From: Methyloterricola oryzae
GTDB lineage: Bacteria > Pseudomonadota > Gammaproteobacteria > Methylococcales > Methylococcaceae
Length of the DNA stretch: 64,000 nt
NCBI RefSeq assembly: GCF_000934725.1
Contig: NZ_JYNS01000001.1
Span: 186,001 to 250,000 of the forward strand
Reading direction: 5' to 3'
Of this stretch, positions 1 to 8,175 are shown in pieces (position 1 is the first letter of the stretch; every line of letters starts with the position of its first letter). The translations under genes and the position numbers were made by a program. The notes under the pieces were generated by a model, which had not been told where the DNA came from, did no database searches, and worked only from the letters and a program-made list of their open reading frames with translations.

Positions 1-24
1 CCATACCCGCACGTTTTCCGCCCG

Positions 25-1860
25 ATGAACTCCCCTCGCCCTTCACCCCTGAACGGGCCGCGCCTTGCGGCAGCGTTGCTCTGCCTGTGCAGTTCCCCCG
101 CTTTCGCCGCCCACGGCATCGCCCAGTACGGCGAGCCCAAGTACCCGGCGGGCTTCGACCACTTCGGCTATGTCAATCCGCAGGCGCCCAAGGGCGGAAC
201 GCTAACCCTCTCTCCCGTGCAGCAGCCCAGCTACGACAAGTTCAATCCCTTTTCCCTCAAGGGCATCGCCGCCCCGGACCTGGGGCCCATGCTGTTCGAG
301 AGCCTGGCCACCGGCTCCAGCGACGAAATCGCCAGTGTCTACGGGCTGCTGGCGGACGATATCCGCCTGGCACCCGACCGGCTATCGGTGGTGTTCCATA
401 TCAATCCCAAGGCGCATTTTTCCAATGGGGCGCCGGTGCTGGCCCAGGACGTGAAGGATTCCTTCGACACCCTGGTGAGCAAGCTGGCCAGCCCGCTGTT
501 CCGTTCCATGTATGCGGACGTGGCCAAAGTCACCGTCATGTCCGAGCGCGAGATACGCTTCGAATTCAAGGTGCCCAACGCCGAACTGCCGCTGATCGTC
601 GCCACCATGCCAGTGTTCTCCAAGGACTGGGGTCGCCAGCCGGACGGCAGCGTGACGCCCTTCGACAAGCTGGCCTATGAAAAGCCGGTCTCCAGCGGGC
701 CTTACCTCATCGAGAAGTTCGATCCCGGCCGTTCCATCACCTACCGCCGCGATCCCAACTATTGGGGCAAGGACCTGAACGTGCGCAAGGGAATGTTCAA
801 TTTCGACCGCATCGTCCACCAACTCTACCGGGACGACACGGCGCAACTGGAAGGCTTCAAGGCCGGGGATTTCGATGTCAGCTTCGAGTTCCGCGCCAAG
901 AACTGGGCGCGCGGCTACCAGGGTCCGCGCTTTCGCAGCGGCGAGTTGATCAAGCACGAATTCCCCCATCACAACGGCGCCGGCATGCAGGGTTTCGTGA
1001 TGAACTTGCGCCGGCCGCTGTTTCAGGACATCCGCGTGCGCAAGGCGCTGGCCCTGGCCATCGACTTCGAGTGGATGAACCGGCAGTTGTTCTTCGGCCA
1101 ATACACCCGCCTCAACAGCTATTTCTTCGATACCGAACTGGCCGCCATCGGCACCCCCGGCAGCCTGCCTCGGACGGATGAGTTGAAACTGCTGGAGCCG
1201 CTGCGGGCGCAGCTTCTGCCTTCGGTGTTCGCACCGCTCCCGCCGCCGGCCAGCACCGCGCCGCCTTCCAGTCTGCGCGACAACCTGCGCAAGGCCAGGG
1301 CCTTGCTGGAAGAAGCCGGATGGCATTACCGCGACGGCGCGCTGCGCAATGACAAGGGCGAGCCCTTTGCCTTCGAACTGCTGGACAACGGCGTCATGTC
1401 CCGGGTCAACGGGGCCTATATCCGCAATCTGGAGCGCCTCGGCATCCGCGCCACCGAGCGCATCACTGACAATGCCCTGTACCAGAAGCGGGTGGAGGAT
1501 TTCGATTACGACATGATCGACGTGCCCTACCCCGCCACCCAGAGTCCGGGTAACGAGTTGATGGACCGCTTCGCTAGCCAGTCGGCGGAGGTCAAGGGTT
1601 CGGAGAACTATGTCGGGCTGCGTTCCCCGGCGGTGGATTCCATCATCCAGTCGGTACTCGGCGCCTCGACCCGGGCCGATCTAGTGGCTGCGGCCCGCGC
1701 CCTGGACCGGGTGCTCATGGCCGGTTTCTACATCGTGCCCCATTACACCAGCACCACCCACCGGGTCGCCTACCGGCGCGGCTTCGGATTCCCGGAAACC
1801 CTGCCCCTGTATTATCGGGCCGATGACTGGGTGGTCACCACCTGGTGGAAGGAGCCCTAG
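25..1860 (+). CDS. yejA: YejA-type peptide ABC transporter, periplasmic binding protein
   Basis: Periplasmic solute-binding protein of family 5 that captures oligopeptides and hands them to the YejBE permease. The first ~29 residues form a Sec signal peptide (hydrophobic LAAALLCLC, then the cleavage-like site AFA/A). The mature protein starts with the YejA-typical run HGIAQYGEPKYPAGFDHFGYV and covers the full SBP_bac_5 fold. Length 611 aa is normal for the family. Genes for both permeases and the ATPase follow on the same strand; the gap to yejB is only 4 bp. The frame is open upstream of the ATG to the window edge, but the signal peptide begins properly at this ATG. Known relatives import microcin C and other peptides; the natural substrate here is unknown. 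Confidence 0.9.
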   Translation: MNSPRPSPLNGPRLAAALLCLCSSPAFAAHGIAQYGEPKYPAGFDHFGYVNPQAPKGGTLTLSPVQQPSYDKFNPFSLKGIAAPDLGPMLFESLATGSSDEIASVYGLLADDIRLAPDRLSVVFHINPKAHFSNGAPVLAQDVKDSFDTLVSKLASPLFRSMYADVAKVTVMSEREIRFEFKVPNAELPLIVATMPVFSKDWGRQPDGSVTPFDKLAYEKPVSSGPYLIEKFDPGRSITYRRDPNYWGKDLNVRKGMFNFDRIVHQLYRDDTAQLEGFKAGDFDVSFEFRAKNWARGYQGPRFRSGELIKHEFPHHNGAGMQGFVMNLRRPLFQDIRVRKALALAIDFEWMNRQLFFGQYTRLNSYFFDTELAAIGTPGSLPRTDELKLLEPLRAQLLPSVFAPLPPPASTAPPSSLRDNLRKARALLEEAGWHYRDGALRNDKGEPFAFELLDNGVMSRVNGAYIRNLERLGIRATERITDNALYQKRVEDFDYDMIDVPYPATQSPGNELMDRFASQSAEVKGSENYVGLRSPAVDSIIQSVLGASTRADLVAAARALDRVLMAGFYIVPHYTSTTHRVAYRRGFGFPETLPLYYRADDWVVTTWWKEP

Positions 1861-1864
1861 CCCC

Positions 1865-2917
1865 ATGTGGAGTTATCTGCTCAAGCGTATCCTGCTGATG
1901 CTGCCCACCCTGCTGGGGGTCATCACGTTGACCTTCGTGGTGATCCAGTTCGTGCCCGGCGGCCCGGTGGAGCAGATGATGACGGAGCTGCGCCACGGCC
2001 AGATGGGACGCGGCGAGGCCGCCAGCAGCACCGCCGGCGCCTACAAAGGCCGCCAGGGCGTGGACGAAGAGCGGCTCAAGGAAATCCAGGCGCTGTACGG
2101 CTTCGACAAGCCGCCCCTGGAGCGCTATATCCTGATGCTGAAGCGATTCCTGGTGTTCGACCTGGGTGAGAGCTACTACCAGCACACCAGCGTGGCGGAA
2201 TTGATCCGTTCCAAGCTGCCGGTGTCCATTAGCCTCGGGCTTTGGACCTTCATCCTCACCTATCTAATTTCGGTGCCCTTGGGGATCGCCAAGGCAGTGC
2301 GCGCCGGTACCCGCTTCGATACTCTGTCCAGCCTGGTGGTGCTGGTGGGCTACGCCATCCCCGGCTTCGTGCTGGGGGTCGCGCTGCTGGTGCTGTTCGG
2401 CGGCGGCAGCTTCGTGCAATGGTTTCCCCTGCGCGGGCTGACCTCGGACAACTGGGAGCAACTGACCCTGGGCGGCAAGATCCTCGACTACCTCTGGCAC
2501 ATCACCCTGCCGGTGACGGCCCAGGTGGTGGGCAGCTTCGCCGTGATCACCATGCTCACCAAGAACGCTTTCCTCGAGGAAATCCGCAAGCAATACGTGC
2601 TCACCGCCAGGGCCAAGGGCCTGTCGCAGCGCCAGGTGCTGTGGAAGCATGTTTTTCGCAACGCCCTGATCCCTTTGGTGACAGGCTTTCCCGCAGCCTT
2701 CATCGGCGCCTTCTTTTCCGGCTCACTGCTGATCGAAACACTGTTTTCCCTGGATGGCCTGGGGCTCTTGTCCTACGAGTCGGTGGTGCGGCGTGACTAC
2801 CCGGTGGTGCTGGGCTCGCTGTATCTGTTCACCCTCATCGGCCTGGTGACCAAGCTGGTCTCGGACCTGTGTTATGTGTGGGTGGACCCGCGGATTCATT
2901 TTGAATCCATTGATTAA
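1865..2917 (+). CDS. yejB: YejB-type peptide ABC transporter permease
   Basis: Inner-membrane permease subunit, 350 aa. The N-terminus MWSYLLKRILLMLPTLLGVI is the usual first membrane helix of DppB/OppB-like permeases. The insertion around residues 35-80 (MTELRHGQMGRG to GVDEERLKEIQALYGFDKPP) is characteristic of YejB. The cytoplasmic EAA loop that docks on the ATPase is near residue 245 (TARAKGLSQRQVLWKHVFRN). I place the start at the ATG 4 bp after the yejA stop; an upstream in-frame codon would overlap yejA. It should form a heterodimer with YejE. The next gene is unusually far away (359 bp) because of an inserted repeat. Confidence 0.9.
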   Translation: MWSYLLKRILLMLPTLLGVITLTFVVIQFVPGGPVEQMMTELRHGQMGRGEAASSTAGAYKGRQGVDEERLKEIQALYGFDKPPLERYILMLKRFLVFDLGESYYQHTSVAELIRSKLPVSISLGLWTFILTYLISVPLGIAKAVRAGTRFDTLSSLVVLVGYAIPGFVLGVALLVLFGGGSFVQWFPLRGLTSDNWEQLTLGGKILDYLWHITLPVTAQVVGSFAVITMLTKNAFLEEIRKQYVLTARAKGLSQRQVLWKHVFRNALIPLVTGFPAAFIGAFFSGSLLIETLFSLDGLGLLSYESVVRRDYPVVLGSLYLFTLIGLVTKLVSDLCYVWVDPRIHFESID

Positions 2918-2989
2918 CGATAACCGTTGCGTGACTCGCGGTAATGCCTTGAATTTATGTCGAATCGCTACGCGATAACCTTTTTATTT

Positions 2990-3240
2990 CGGGTTCCCGC
3001 ACCCGAAGGCGGGTTACTTTCTTTTGCGCGGCCAAAAGAAAGTAACCAAAGAAAAGGCCGCCCGACAGTCACGAAAGCTCCTGAGCTTCTCGCTCGCACT
3101 GCGGGGCCGGCGGAAGGGCCATCCATTGCCCTCCGCCGCCGCACCGCGTCCCTGCTGTGCCCCTTCGGGCTGATCCTTGTGCGAGCTGCGAGGCTCAGCG
3201 CGGCTGAACGGGTCCTAATGCCCACGGCAATGGAGCCGAT
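2990..3240. repeat. Hairpin-rich intergenic repeat element splitting the yej operon
   Basis: Non-coding, strongly structured sequence in the 359-bp gap between yejB and yejE. The core is a perfect 15-bp inverted repeat (3012-3026 and 3033-3047, arms GGTTACTTTCTTTTG and its complement) with a 6-nt loop. A smaller CGGGT/ACCCG stem sits just before it, and an imperfect GGAAGGGC/GCCCTCC stem lies near 3112-3135. Sequences with this TTTCTTTTG...CAAAAGAAA core followed by AAAGGCCGCC are, from memory, dispersed intergenic repeats in many proteobacteria. A short frame through the element (about 2957-3280) has no credible protein signature. The outer limits are estimated, because no second copy lies in this window to define them. 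Confidence 0.6.
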
Positions 3241-3276
3241 CGTCCCGAAATTACTTAAGGTAGCCAGGAAGATTCA

Positions 3277-4338
3277 TTGAACGCCGCTGAATTACCAGAC
3301 CGACAGGAATCTCGGCTCTCCCCCGGCCGCCGCGCCTGGCTGCGTTTCCGCCGCCACCGTCTCGGTTACTGGAGCCTGATCCTGTTCCTGCTGCTGTTCG
3401 GCATCAGCCTCTGCGCGGAACTCATCAGCAACGACAAGCCGCTGTTGGTGCATTACCAGGGGCAATGGTACTGCCCCTTGTTCAACGACTATGCGGAAAC
3501 CGTGTTCGGCGGCGACTTTCCCACGCCCGCCGACTACCTGGACCCGTTCCTGCAGCAGCGCTTCGCCGAACCCGGCAATTTCGCCTTGTACCCCCTGAAC
3601 CATTATTCGTTCAATACCCTCAATTATTTCGCGCCCTCGCCCAACCCGGCCGCGCCCTCTACGGAAAACTGGCTGGGCACCGACGACCGCGGCCGCGACG
3701 TGTTCGCCCGATTACTCTATGGCTTCCGGCTGTCCATCCTATTCGGGCTCGCCCTGACCGCCATCGGCGTTTTCATTGGGGTCTTGACCGGCGCCCTCAT
3801 GGGCTTTTTCGGCGGGCGCTTCGACCTCATTTCCCAGCGGCTGATCGAGATCTGGGGCTCCATGCCCGAGCTTTACCTGCTCATCATCTTCGCCTCCATC
3901 TTCGATCCCAGCCTGTGGCTGCTGGTGGTGCTGCTCTCCGCCTTCGGCTGGATGGGGCTTTCGGACTATGTCCGCGCCGAGTTCTACCGCAACCGCACCC
4001 TGGAGTACGTGCGCGCGGCCCGCGCCCTGGGCCTCAGCAATGTGCAGATCATGTGGCGGCACATCCTCCCCAACAGCCTGACCCCGGTGATCACCTTCCT
4101 GCCCTTCCGCATGAGCGCCGCCATCCTGGCCCTCACCAGCCTGGACTTCCTAGGGCTCGGCGTTCCGCCCTCGGTTCCGAGCCTGGGGGAACTGCTGTCC
4201 CAGGGCAAGAACAACCTGGATGCCTGGTGGATTTCACTGTCCACTTTCGCCGTGCTGGTAATCACCCTGCTGCTGCTCACCTTCATGGGCGAGGCCCTGC
4301 GCGACGCCATGGACACCCGCAAGGCGGGCAGCCAATGA
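3277..4338 (+). CDS. yejE: YejE-type peptide ABC transporter permease
   Basis: Second inner-membrane permease subunit, 353 aa. An N-terminal helix (LGYWSLILFLLLFGISLCAELI) is followed by a periplasmic segment containing the YejE-type run VHYQGQWYCPLFNDY, then the five-helix BPD_transp_1 core. The EAA loop is near residue 244 (YVRAARALGLSNVQIMWRHI). I use a TTG start: AGGAAG sits about 6 nt upstream and no in-frame ATG precedes the conserved region. The stop overlaps the yejF start by 4 bp (ATGA), so these two are translationally coupled, whereas coupling to yejB is broken by the repeat element. Confidence 0.87.
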   Translation: MNAAELPDRQESRLSPGRRAWLRFRRHRLGYWSLILFLLLFGISLCAELISNDKPLLVHYQGQWYCPLFNDYAETVFGGDFPTPADYLDPFLQQRFAEPGNFALYPLNHYSFNTLNYFAPSPNPAAPSTENWLGTDDRGRDVFARLLYGFRLSILFGLALTAIGVFIGVLTGALMGFFGGRFDLISQRLIEIWGSMPELYLLIIFASIFDPSLWLLVVLLSAFGWMGLSDYVRAEFYRNRTLEYVRAARALGLSNVQIMWRHILPNSLTPVITFLPFRMSAAILALTSLDFLGLGVPPSVPSLGELLSQGKNNLDAWWISLSTFAVLVITLLLLTFMGEALRDAMDTRKAGSQ

Positions 4339-5942
4339 CGGCGCTGCTGGAGATACGCGGGCTCAGCGTCCGTTTCGGCGGCGGCGTCGAGGCCGTGCGG
4401 GACGTCAGCTTTGCCATTGCCCCGGGCGAGCGCTTCGCCCTGGTGGGCGAGTCCGGCTCCGGCAAGAGCGTCACGGCACTGAGCGTCCTGCGCCTGGTGG
4501 AGCAGGCCGAGACCCGCGGCGAGATCCTCTGGGGCGGCGAAAACCTGCTGCAGAAGCTCGAAGCGGACATGCAGCAGATCCGCGGCGCGGATATCGCCAT
4601 GATCTTCCAGGAGCCCATGACTGCCCTCAACCCGCTATTCCCGGTGGGCAAGCAAATCGTGGAGGCCCTGGAACTGCACGAAGGTCTGGGCCGGCGGGAA
4701 GCCGTGCAGCGGGCGGTGGCCCTGCTGCAGCGCACAGGCATTCCCGAGGCCGCCCACAAGTTCGGCAGTTTCCCCCACGAACTCTCCGGCGGACAGCGCC
4801 AGCGGGCGATGATCGCCATGGCCCTGGCCTGCCGGCCGAAACTGCTGCTGGCGGATGAACCCACCACCGCCCTGGACGTGACCATACGCGCACAGATCGT
4901 CGAACTGCTGCGCGACCTGCAAGAGGAATACGGCCTGGCGGTGATGCTCATCACCCATGACCTCAACCTGGTGCGCTCCTTCGCCAGTCGGGTGGGCGTC
5001 ATGGAACGCGGCCGGCTGGTCGAATGCGCCGATACCGAGACCCTGTTCACTGCGCCCCGGGAACCCTATACCCGCATGCTCATCGACAGCCGTCCCCGGC
5101 GCGAGGTCGGCCCCCTGGGCGAAGGTGCCCCAAGCCTGCTGGAAGGGCGCGGCGTGGCGGTCAGCTTTCCGCGCAAGCTGGAAGGCATCCGCAACTGGTT
5201 CAAGTCGGTCAGCACCCCCGTGGTCAAAGAAATTGACCTGCAGTTGCGCCGGGGCGAGACCCTGGGGTTGGTGGGCGAATCCGGCTCCGGCAAGACCACC
5301 CTGGCCATGGCCCTGCTGGGCTTGCAGAAAATGGCCGGGGGCCAAGTGCTGTTTCACGGCGAGGATGTGGCCAGCCTCTCCGCCGAGCAGCGGCGCGCCC
5401 TGCGTTCCCGCATCCAGGTGGTGTTCCAGGACCCCTTCGGATCGCTCTCTCCGCGCATGACCGTCGCCGAGATCGTCGGCGAGGGCCTGGCGCTGCACCA
5501 GCCCAATCTTTCCCCTGACGAACGTGAGCGGCTCGTGGCCGAGGCGCTGAGCGAAGTGGGCCTGGACGCCTCCGCCCTGCCGCGCTACCCCCACGAATTC
5601 TCCGGGGGACAACGACAGCGGATCGCCATCGCACGGGTGCTGATCCTCAAGCCCGAGGTGCTGATCCTGGACGAGCCCACCTCGGCCCTGGATGTCAGTA
5701 TTCAGCAGCAGGTCCTGCAATTGCTGACGCGCCTGCAGCAGAAATACCGCCTCTCCTATCTGTTCATCAGCCACGACCTGGCGGTGGTGCGCGCCATGTC
5801 CCACCGCATCCTGGTGCTCAAGGACGGCGTGCTGGTGGAACAGGGCGAGGCCGAGGCGCTGGCGGCGAACCCGCAGCATCCTTACACCCAGGCCCTGTTC
5901 CAGGCCGCGGGCATCGCAGCCGATAGCGGCGCCCCCGCGTAA
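4335..5942 (+). CDS. yejF: YejF-type ABC transporter ATPase with two nucleotide-binding domains
   Basis: Energises the YejABE importer. The 535-aa protein holds two complete ABC domains in tandem. Walker A is GESGSGKS near residue 37 and GESGSGKT near residue 313. ABC signatures are LSGGQRQR near 149 and FSGGQRQR near 421. Both Walker B motifs (LLADEPTTALD, LILDEPTSALD) are intact, so both sites look competent. Each half ends in an oligopeptide-ATPase C-terminal extension (EPYTRML, HPYTQALF). The frame is open far upstream inside yejE, but the conserved N-terminus MTALLEIRGLSVRFGG fixes the start at the ATGA overlap. Confidence 0.92.
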   Translation: MTALLEIRGLSVRFGGGVEAVRDVSFAIAPGERFALVGESGSGKSVTALSVLRLVEQAETRGEILWGGENLLQKLEADMQQIRGADIAMIFQEPMTALNPLFPVGKQIVEALELHEGLGRREAVQRAVALLQRTGIPEAAHKFGSFPHELSGGQRQRAMIAMALACRPKLLLADEPTTALDVTIRAQIVELLRDLQEEYGLAVMLITHDLNLVRSFASRVGVMERGRLVECADTETLFTAPREPYTRMLIDSRPRREVGPLGEGAPSLLEGRGVAVSFPRKLEGIRNWFKSVSTPVVKEIDLQLRRGETLGLVGESGSGKTTLAMALLGLQKMAGGQVLFHGEDVASLSAEQRRALRSRIQVVFQDPFGSLSPRMTVAEIVGEGLALHQPNLSPDERERLVAEALSEVGLDASALPRYPHEFSGGQRQRIAIARVLILKPEVLILDEPTSALDVSIQQQVLQLLTRLQQKYRLSYLFISHDLAVVRAMSHRILVLKDGVLVEQGEAEALAANPQHPYTQALFQAAGIAADSGAPA

Positions 5943-6040
5943 GCCCCCCACAGCAAAGCCGCCGCCGATAGCCGTAATACGCGGCAATCCGGTAGAATTG
6001 CGCGCCATCATCACAAAAACAAAGCTGAAGAGGAGACATC

Positions 6041-6823
6041 ATGGGCTTTCTGCACGGCAAGAAGATCCTCATCGTGGGGGTCGCCAGCAACCGTTCCATC
6101 GCCTACGGCATCGCCGAAGCCATGCGGCGGGAAGGCGCCGAACTGGCCTTCACCTACCAGGGCGAAAAGCTCAAGGACCGGGTCGAGAAGTTCGCGGAGG
6201 AATTCGGCTCCAAGATCGTCCTGCCCTGCGACGTCGCCAGCGACACGGAGATCGCTGAGGTCTTCGAAGGGTTGGCCAAGCATTGGGACGGGCTGGACGG
6301 CATCGTGCACTCCGTGGCCTACGCGCCGCGCGAAGCGCTGGATGGCAATTATGTGGACGCCGTGACCCGCGAGAACTTCGCCATCGCCCACGATATCAGC
6401 TCCTACAGCTTCACCGCCCTGGCCAAGGCCGGGCGCGAGATGATGGCCGGCCGCAACGGCGCCCTGCTGACCCTGAGCTATCTGGGCGCGGAACGGGCGA
6501 TCCCGAACTACAATGTCATGGGCATCGCCAAGGCCAGCCTGGAAGCAAACGTGCGCTACATGGCCGTGGCCCTGGGTCCGGAAGGCACTCGCGTCAACGC
6601 CATTTCCGCCGGCCCCATCCGCACCCTAGCCGCTTCCGGCATCAACAACTTCCGCGAGATGCTCAGCAAGGCCGCCGATGCAGCGCCCCTGCGCAAGAAC
6701 GTCACCATCGAGGAAGTGGGCAACGCGGGAGCTTTCCTCTGCTCGGACCTGGCCTCCGGCATCACCGGCGAAATCATGTACGTGGATGCCGGCTACAATA
6801 TCGTTGGGCTCGCCAGTATGTGA
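6041..6823 (+). CDS. fabI: Enoyl-[acyl-carrier-protein] reductase (NADH) FabI
   Basis: Reduces trans-2-enoyl-ACP in the last step of each fatty-acid elongation cycle. The 260-aa short-chain dehydrogenase has the FabI-specific nucleotide motif [12 protein letters not shown] near residue 12, where typical SDRs have GxxxGxG. The catalytic pair Y157 and K164 has the FabI/SDR Y-x6-K spacing (NYNVMGIAK). Purine-rich AGAGGAGA lies just upstream of the ATG. The 98-bp gap after yejF contains TAGAAT at 5993-5998, a possible -10, but I see no good -35. A ComFB-like gene follows 35 bp downstream. Confidence 0.95.
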   Translation: MGFLHGKKILIVGVASNRSIAYGIAEAMRREGAELAFTYQGEKLKDRVEKFAEEFGSKIVLPCDVASDTEIAEVFEGLAKHWDGLDGIVHSVAYAPREALDGNYVDAVTRENFAIAHDISSYSFTALAKAGREMMAGRNGALLTLSYLGAERAIPNYNVMGIAKASLEANVRYMAVALGPEGTRVNAISAGPIRTLAASGINNFREMLSKAADAAPLRKNVTIEEVGNAGAFLCSDLASGITGEIMYVDAGYNIVGLASM

Positions 6824-6858
6824 GCCTCAATCCATGGACGCGCCGCAGGAGGAAACCC

Positions 6859-7140
6859 ATGAACGCCGACTTCATTTCCGTCCACAATTACCGCGAGCGC
6901 GCCGTGTTCGACGCGGTGACCAAGGCTGCCGACCTTTTCCCGGATATGGCGGAAGACCCCGGCATCCTTGCGGACGTGGCCTGCGTCGCGCTCAACCGAC
7001 TGCAGCCGCGCTACATCCGCCATCCGGTGGATTACGCCTTCTACCTCACCGATGAAGAGCGCGTGAACGACGAGCGAGCAATCACGGCCGCGGTGGAAGC
7101 GGCCTTCCTCTTCGTGCGTTCGCGGCTAGCCGAAAAATAA
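6859..7140 (+). CDS. ComFB-family (late competence) small protein
   Basis: A 93-aa protein. The segment ILADVACVALNRLQPRYIRHPVDYAFYLTDEE (residues 36-67) matches the core of the ComFB family (Pfam ComFB), including the ALN.L.PRY signature. Family members are small proteins first seen in Bacillus competence operons and later beside c-di-GMP and chemotaxis genes; their molecular role is not firmly established. The start is well set by AGGAGG 6 nt upstream. It probably shares a transcript with fabI, and a stem-loop follows immediately. There is no other competence gene in the window, so a competence role is not implied. Confidence 0.75.
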   Translation: MNADFISVHNYRERAVFDAVTKAADLFPDMAEDPGILADVACVALNRLQPRYIRHPVDYAFYLTDEERVNDERAITAAVEAAFLFVRSRLAEK

Positions 7141-7150
7141 GCACCCGGCC

Positions 7151-7180
7151 CGGGCCTAAACCACCCCAGCGTTAGGCCCG
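7151..7180 (+). terminator. Stem-loop after the ComFB gene
   Basis: Perfect 9-bp inverted repeat (CGGGCCTAA at 7151-7159, complement at 7172-7180) with a 12-nt loop, starting 10 bp after the stop codon. No T-tract follows, so it may be a weak or Rho-assisted terminator, or simply an mRNA-stabilising hairpin. Confidence 0.45.
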
Positions 7181-7241
7181 AGCCAGCCCCCCCGCTCACC
7201 TCACTCCCTGCCCGGTCGCGCTCCTGGCGCGCGCATTCTTT

Positions 7242-7273
7242 CCAACATACTACCTTCCCAACATACTACCTTC
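7242..7273. repeat. Tandem 16-bp direct repeat (two copies)
   Basis: CCAACATACTACCTTC occurs twice head to tail (7242-7257 and 7258-7273) without mismatch, immediately before the Pho-box-like array of the plcP promoter. It is A/T-richer than its surroundings. It could be a recent duplication or a protein-binding site. Confidence 0.7.
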
Positions 7274-7276
7274 CAG

Positions 7277-7332
7277 CCGTAACGCAATCGTAATCAAGGC
7301 GTTATGCTACCGTAACACGGCCTTTCTATCTT
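7277..7332 (+). promoter_or_regulatory. Probable PhoB-dependent promoter of the lipid-remodelling cluster
   Basis: Four 7-mers with 4-bp spacers and exactly 11-bp period: CCGTAAC (7277), TCGTAAT (7288), GCGTTAT (7299), CCGTAAC (7310). The shared pattern xCGTwAy fits the Pho-box half-site CTGTCAT at its G, T, A and final pyrimidine, and TGTAA-type half-sites are known in enterobacterial Pho promoters. A -10-like TATCTT lies at 7327-7332, 10 bp after the array, which is the spacing of classical PhoB promoters where the Pho box replaces the -35. No PhoB gene is in the window; the regulator is inferred. Confidence 0.65.
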
Positions 7333-7365
7333 GTGCGCAAGCCCAACACCCGGAAAGGTCAAATC

Positions 7366-8175
7366 ATGCGACTGCGCTACCGCACCGTCTGGATCTCCGA
7401 TGTACACCTCGGCACGCGTGGTTGCCGGGACGAGTATCTGCTGGATTTTCTTCGCCACGTGGACTGCGAGCAGCTCTACCTGGTCGGCGACATCATCGAC
7501 CTGTGGAAGCTGAAAGGCGGATTCTATTGGCCGGGACTGCACAACGAAATCCTGCGCCACATCTTCGCCATGGCCAAGAACGGGACCCGGGTGCAGTACA
7601 TTCCGGGGAACCACGACGAACTCCTGCGCGGGCACATCGGCACGGTCTTCAATGGCGTCGAGATCGTGGAACGCGCCGTCCACCGGACCGCCGACGGCCG
7701 CCGCTTCCTGGTGCTGCACGGCGATGAGTTCGACGGCGTCGTCTGCTCCAGCCGCTGGCTGGCGATGCTTGGCAGCGAAGCCTACGACCTCCTGATCGAG
7801 TTGAACCGCTGGTTCAACCATGCCCGCCGCATCCTGGGTTTCCCCTACTGGTCCATGTCGGCCTACATCAAGCACAAGGTCAAGAACGCCGTCAACTTCA
7901 TCTTCTCCTTCGAGGAGGCCCTGTTGCACGCGGCACGCGAGGAGCAGTTGGACGGAGTCATCTGTGGCCATATTCACCACGCCGCCTTGCGCCAGACCGC
8001 AGGCGGTATCGAATACGCCAACTGCGGCGACTGGGTGGAAAGCTGCACCGCCCTCGCCGAGTCGCCTACTGGCGAACTCTCTGTCATCCGCTGGGTGGAA
8101 GAAAGCATTCAACGACTTGAGGAATCGACCCTTGAAAATTGCCCTGATCACGGACGCCTGGCGCCCACAAGTTAA
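7366..8175 (+). CDS. plcP: PlcP-type metallophosphoesterase (phospholipase C for lipid remodelling)
   Basis: Calcineurin-fold metallophosphoesterase, 269 aa. All metal-ligand blocks are present: SDVHLG (D12, H14), GDIIDLW (D42), GNHDE (81-85), LHGDEFD (H118) and GHIHH (H202, H204). The run YRTVWISDVHLGTRGC and the following YLVGDIIDLWKL...WPxxHN closely resemble PlcP of rhizobia and marine bacteria, which removes the phospho-headgroup from phospholipids under phosphate limitation and leaves diacylglycerol. The family is related to LpxH, an alternative reading. Context favours PlcP: a lipid glycosyltransferase overlaps its 3' end, and a PAP2 phosphatase and DgkA follow. GGAAAGG lies 7 nt before the ATG; an upstream in-frame GTG (7333) is less likely. 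Confidence 0.82.
   Translation: MRLRYRTVWISDVHLGTRGCRDEYLLDFLRHVDCEQLYLVGDIIDLWKLKGGFYWPGLHNEILRHIFAMAKNGTRVQYIPGNHDELLRGHIGTVFNGVEIVERAVHRTADGRRFLVLHGDEFDGVVCSSRWLAMLGSEAYDLLIELNRWFNHARRILGFPYWSMSAYIKHKVKNAVNFIFSFEEALLHAAREEQLDGVICGHIHHAALRQTAGGIEYANCGDWVESCTALAESPTGELSVIRWVEESIQRLEESTLENCPDHGRLAPTS

Noticed and set aside
2957-3280. 107-codon frame in the yejB-yejE gap
   Set aside because: It runs through the inverted-repeat element, has no ribosome site or family match, and its composition follows the hairpins.
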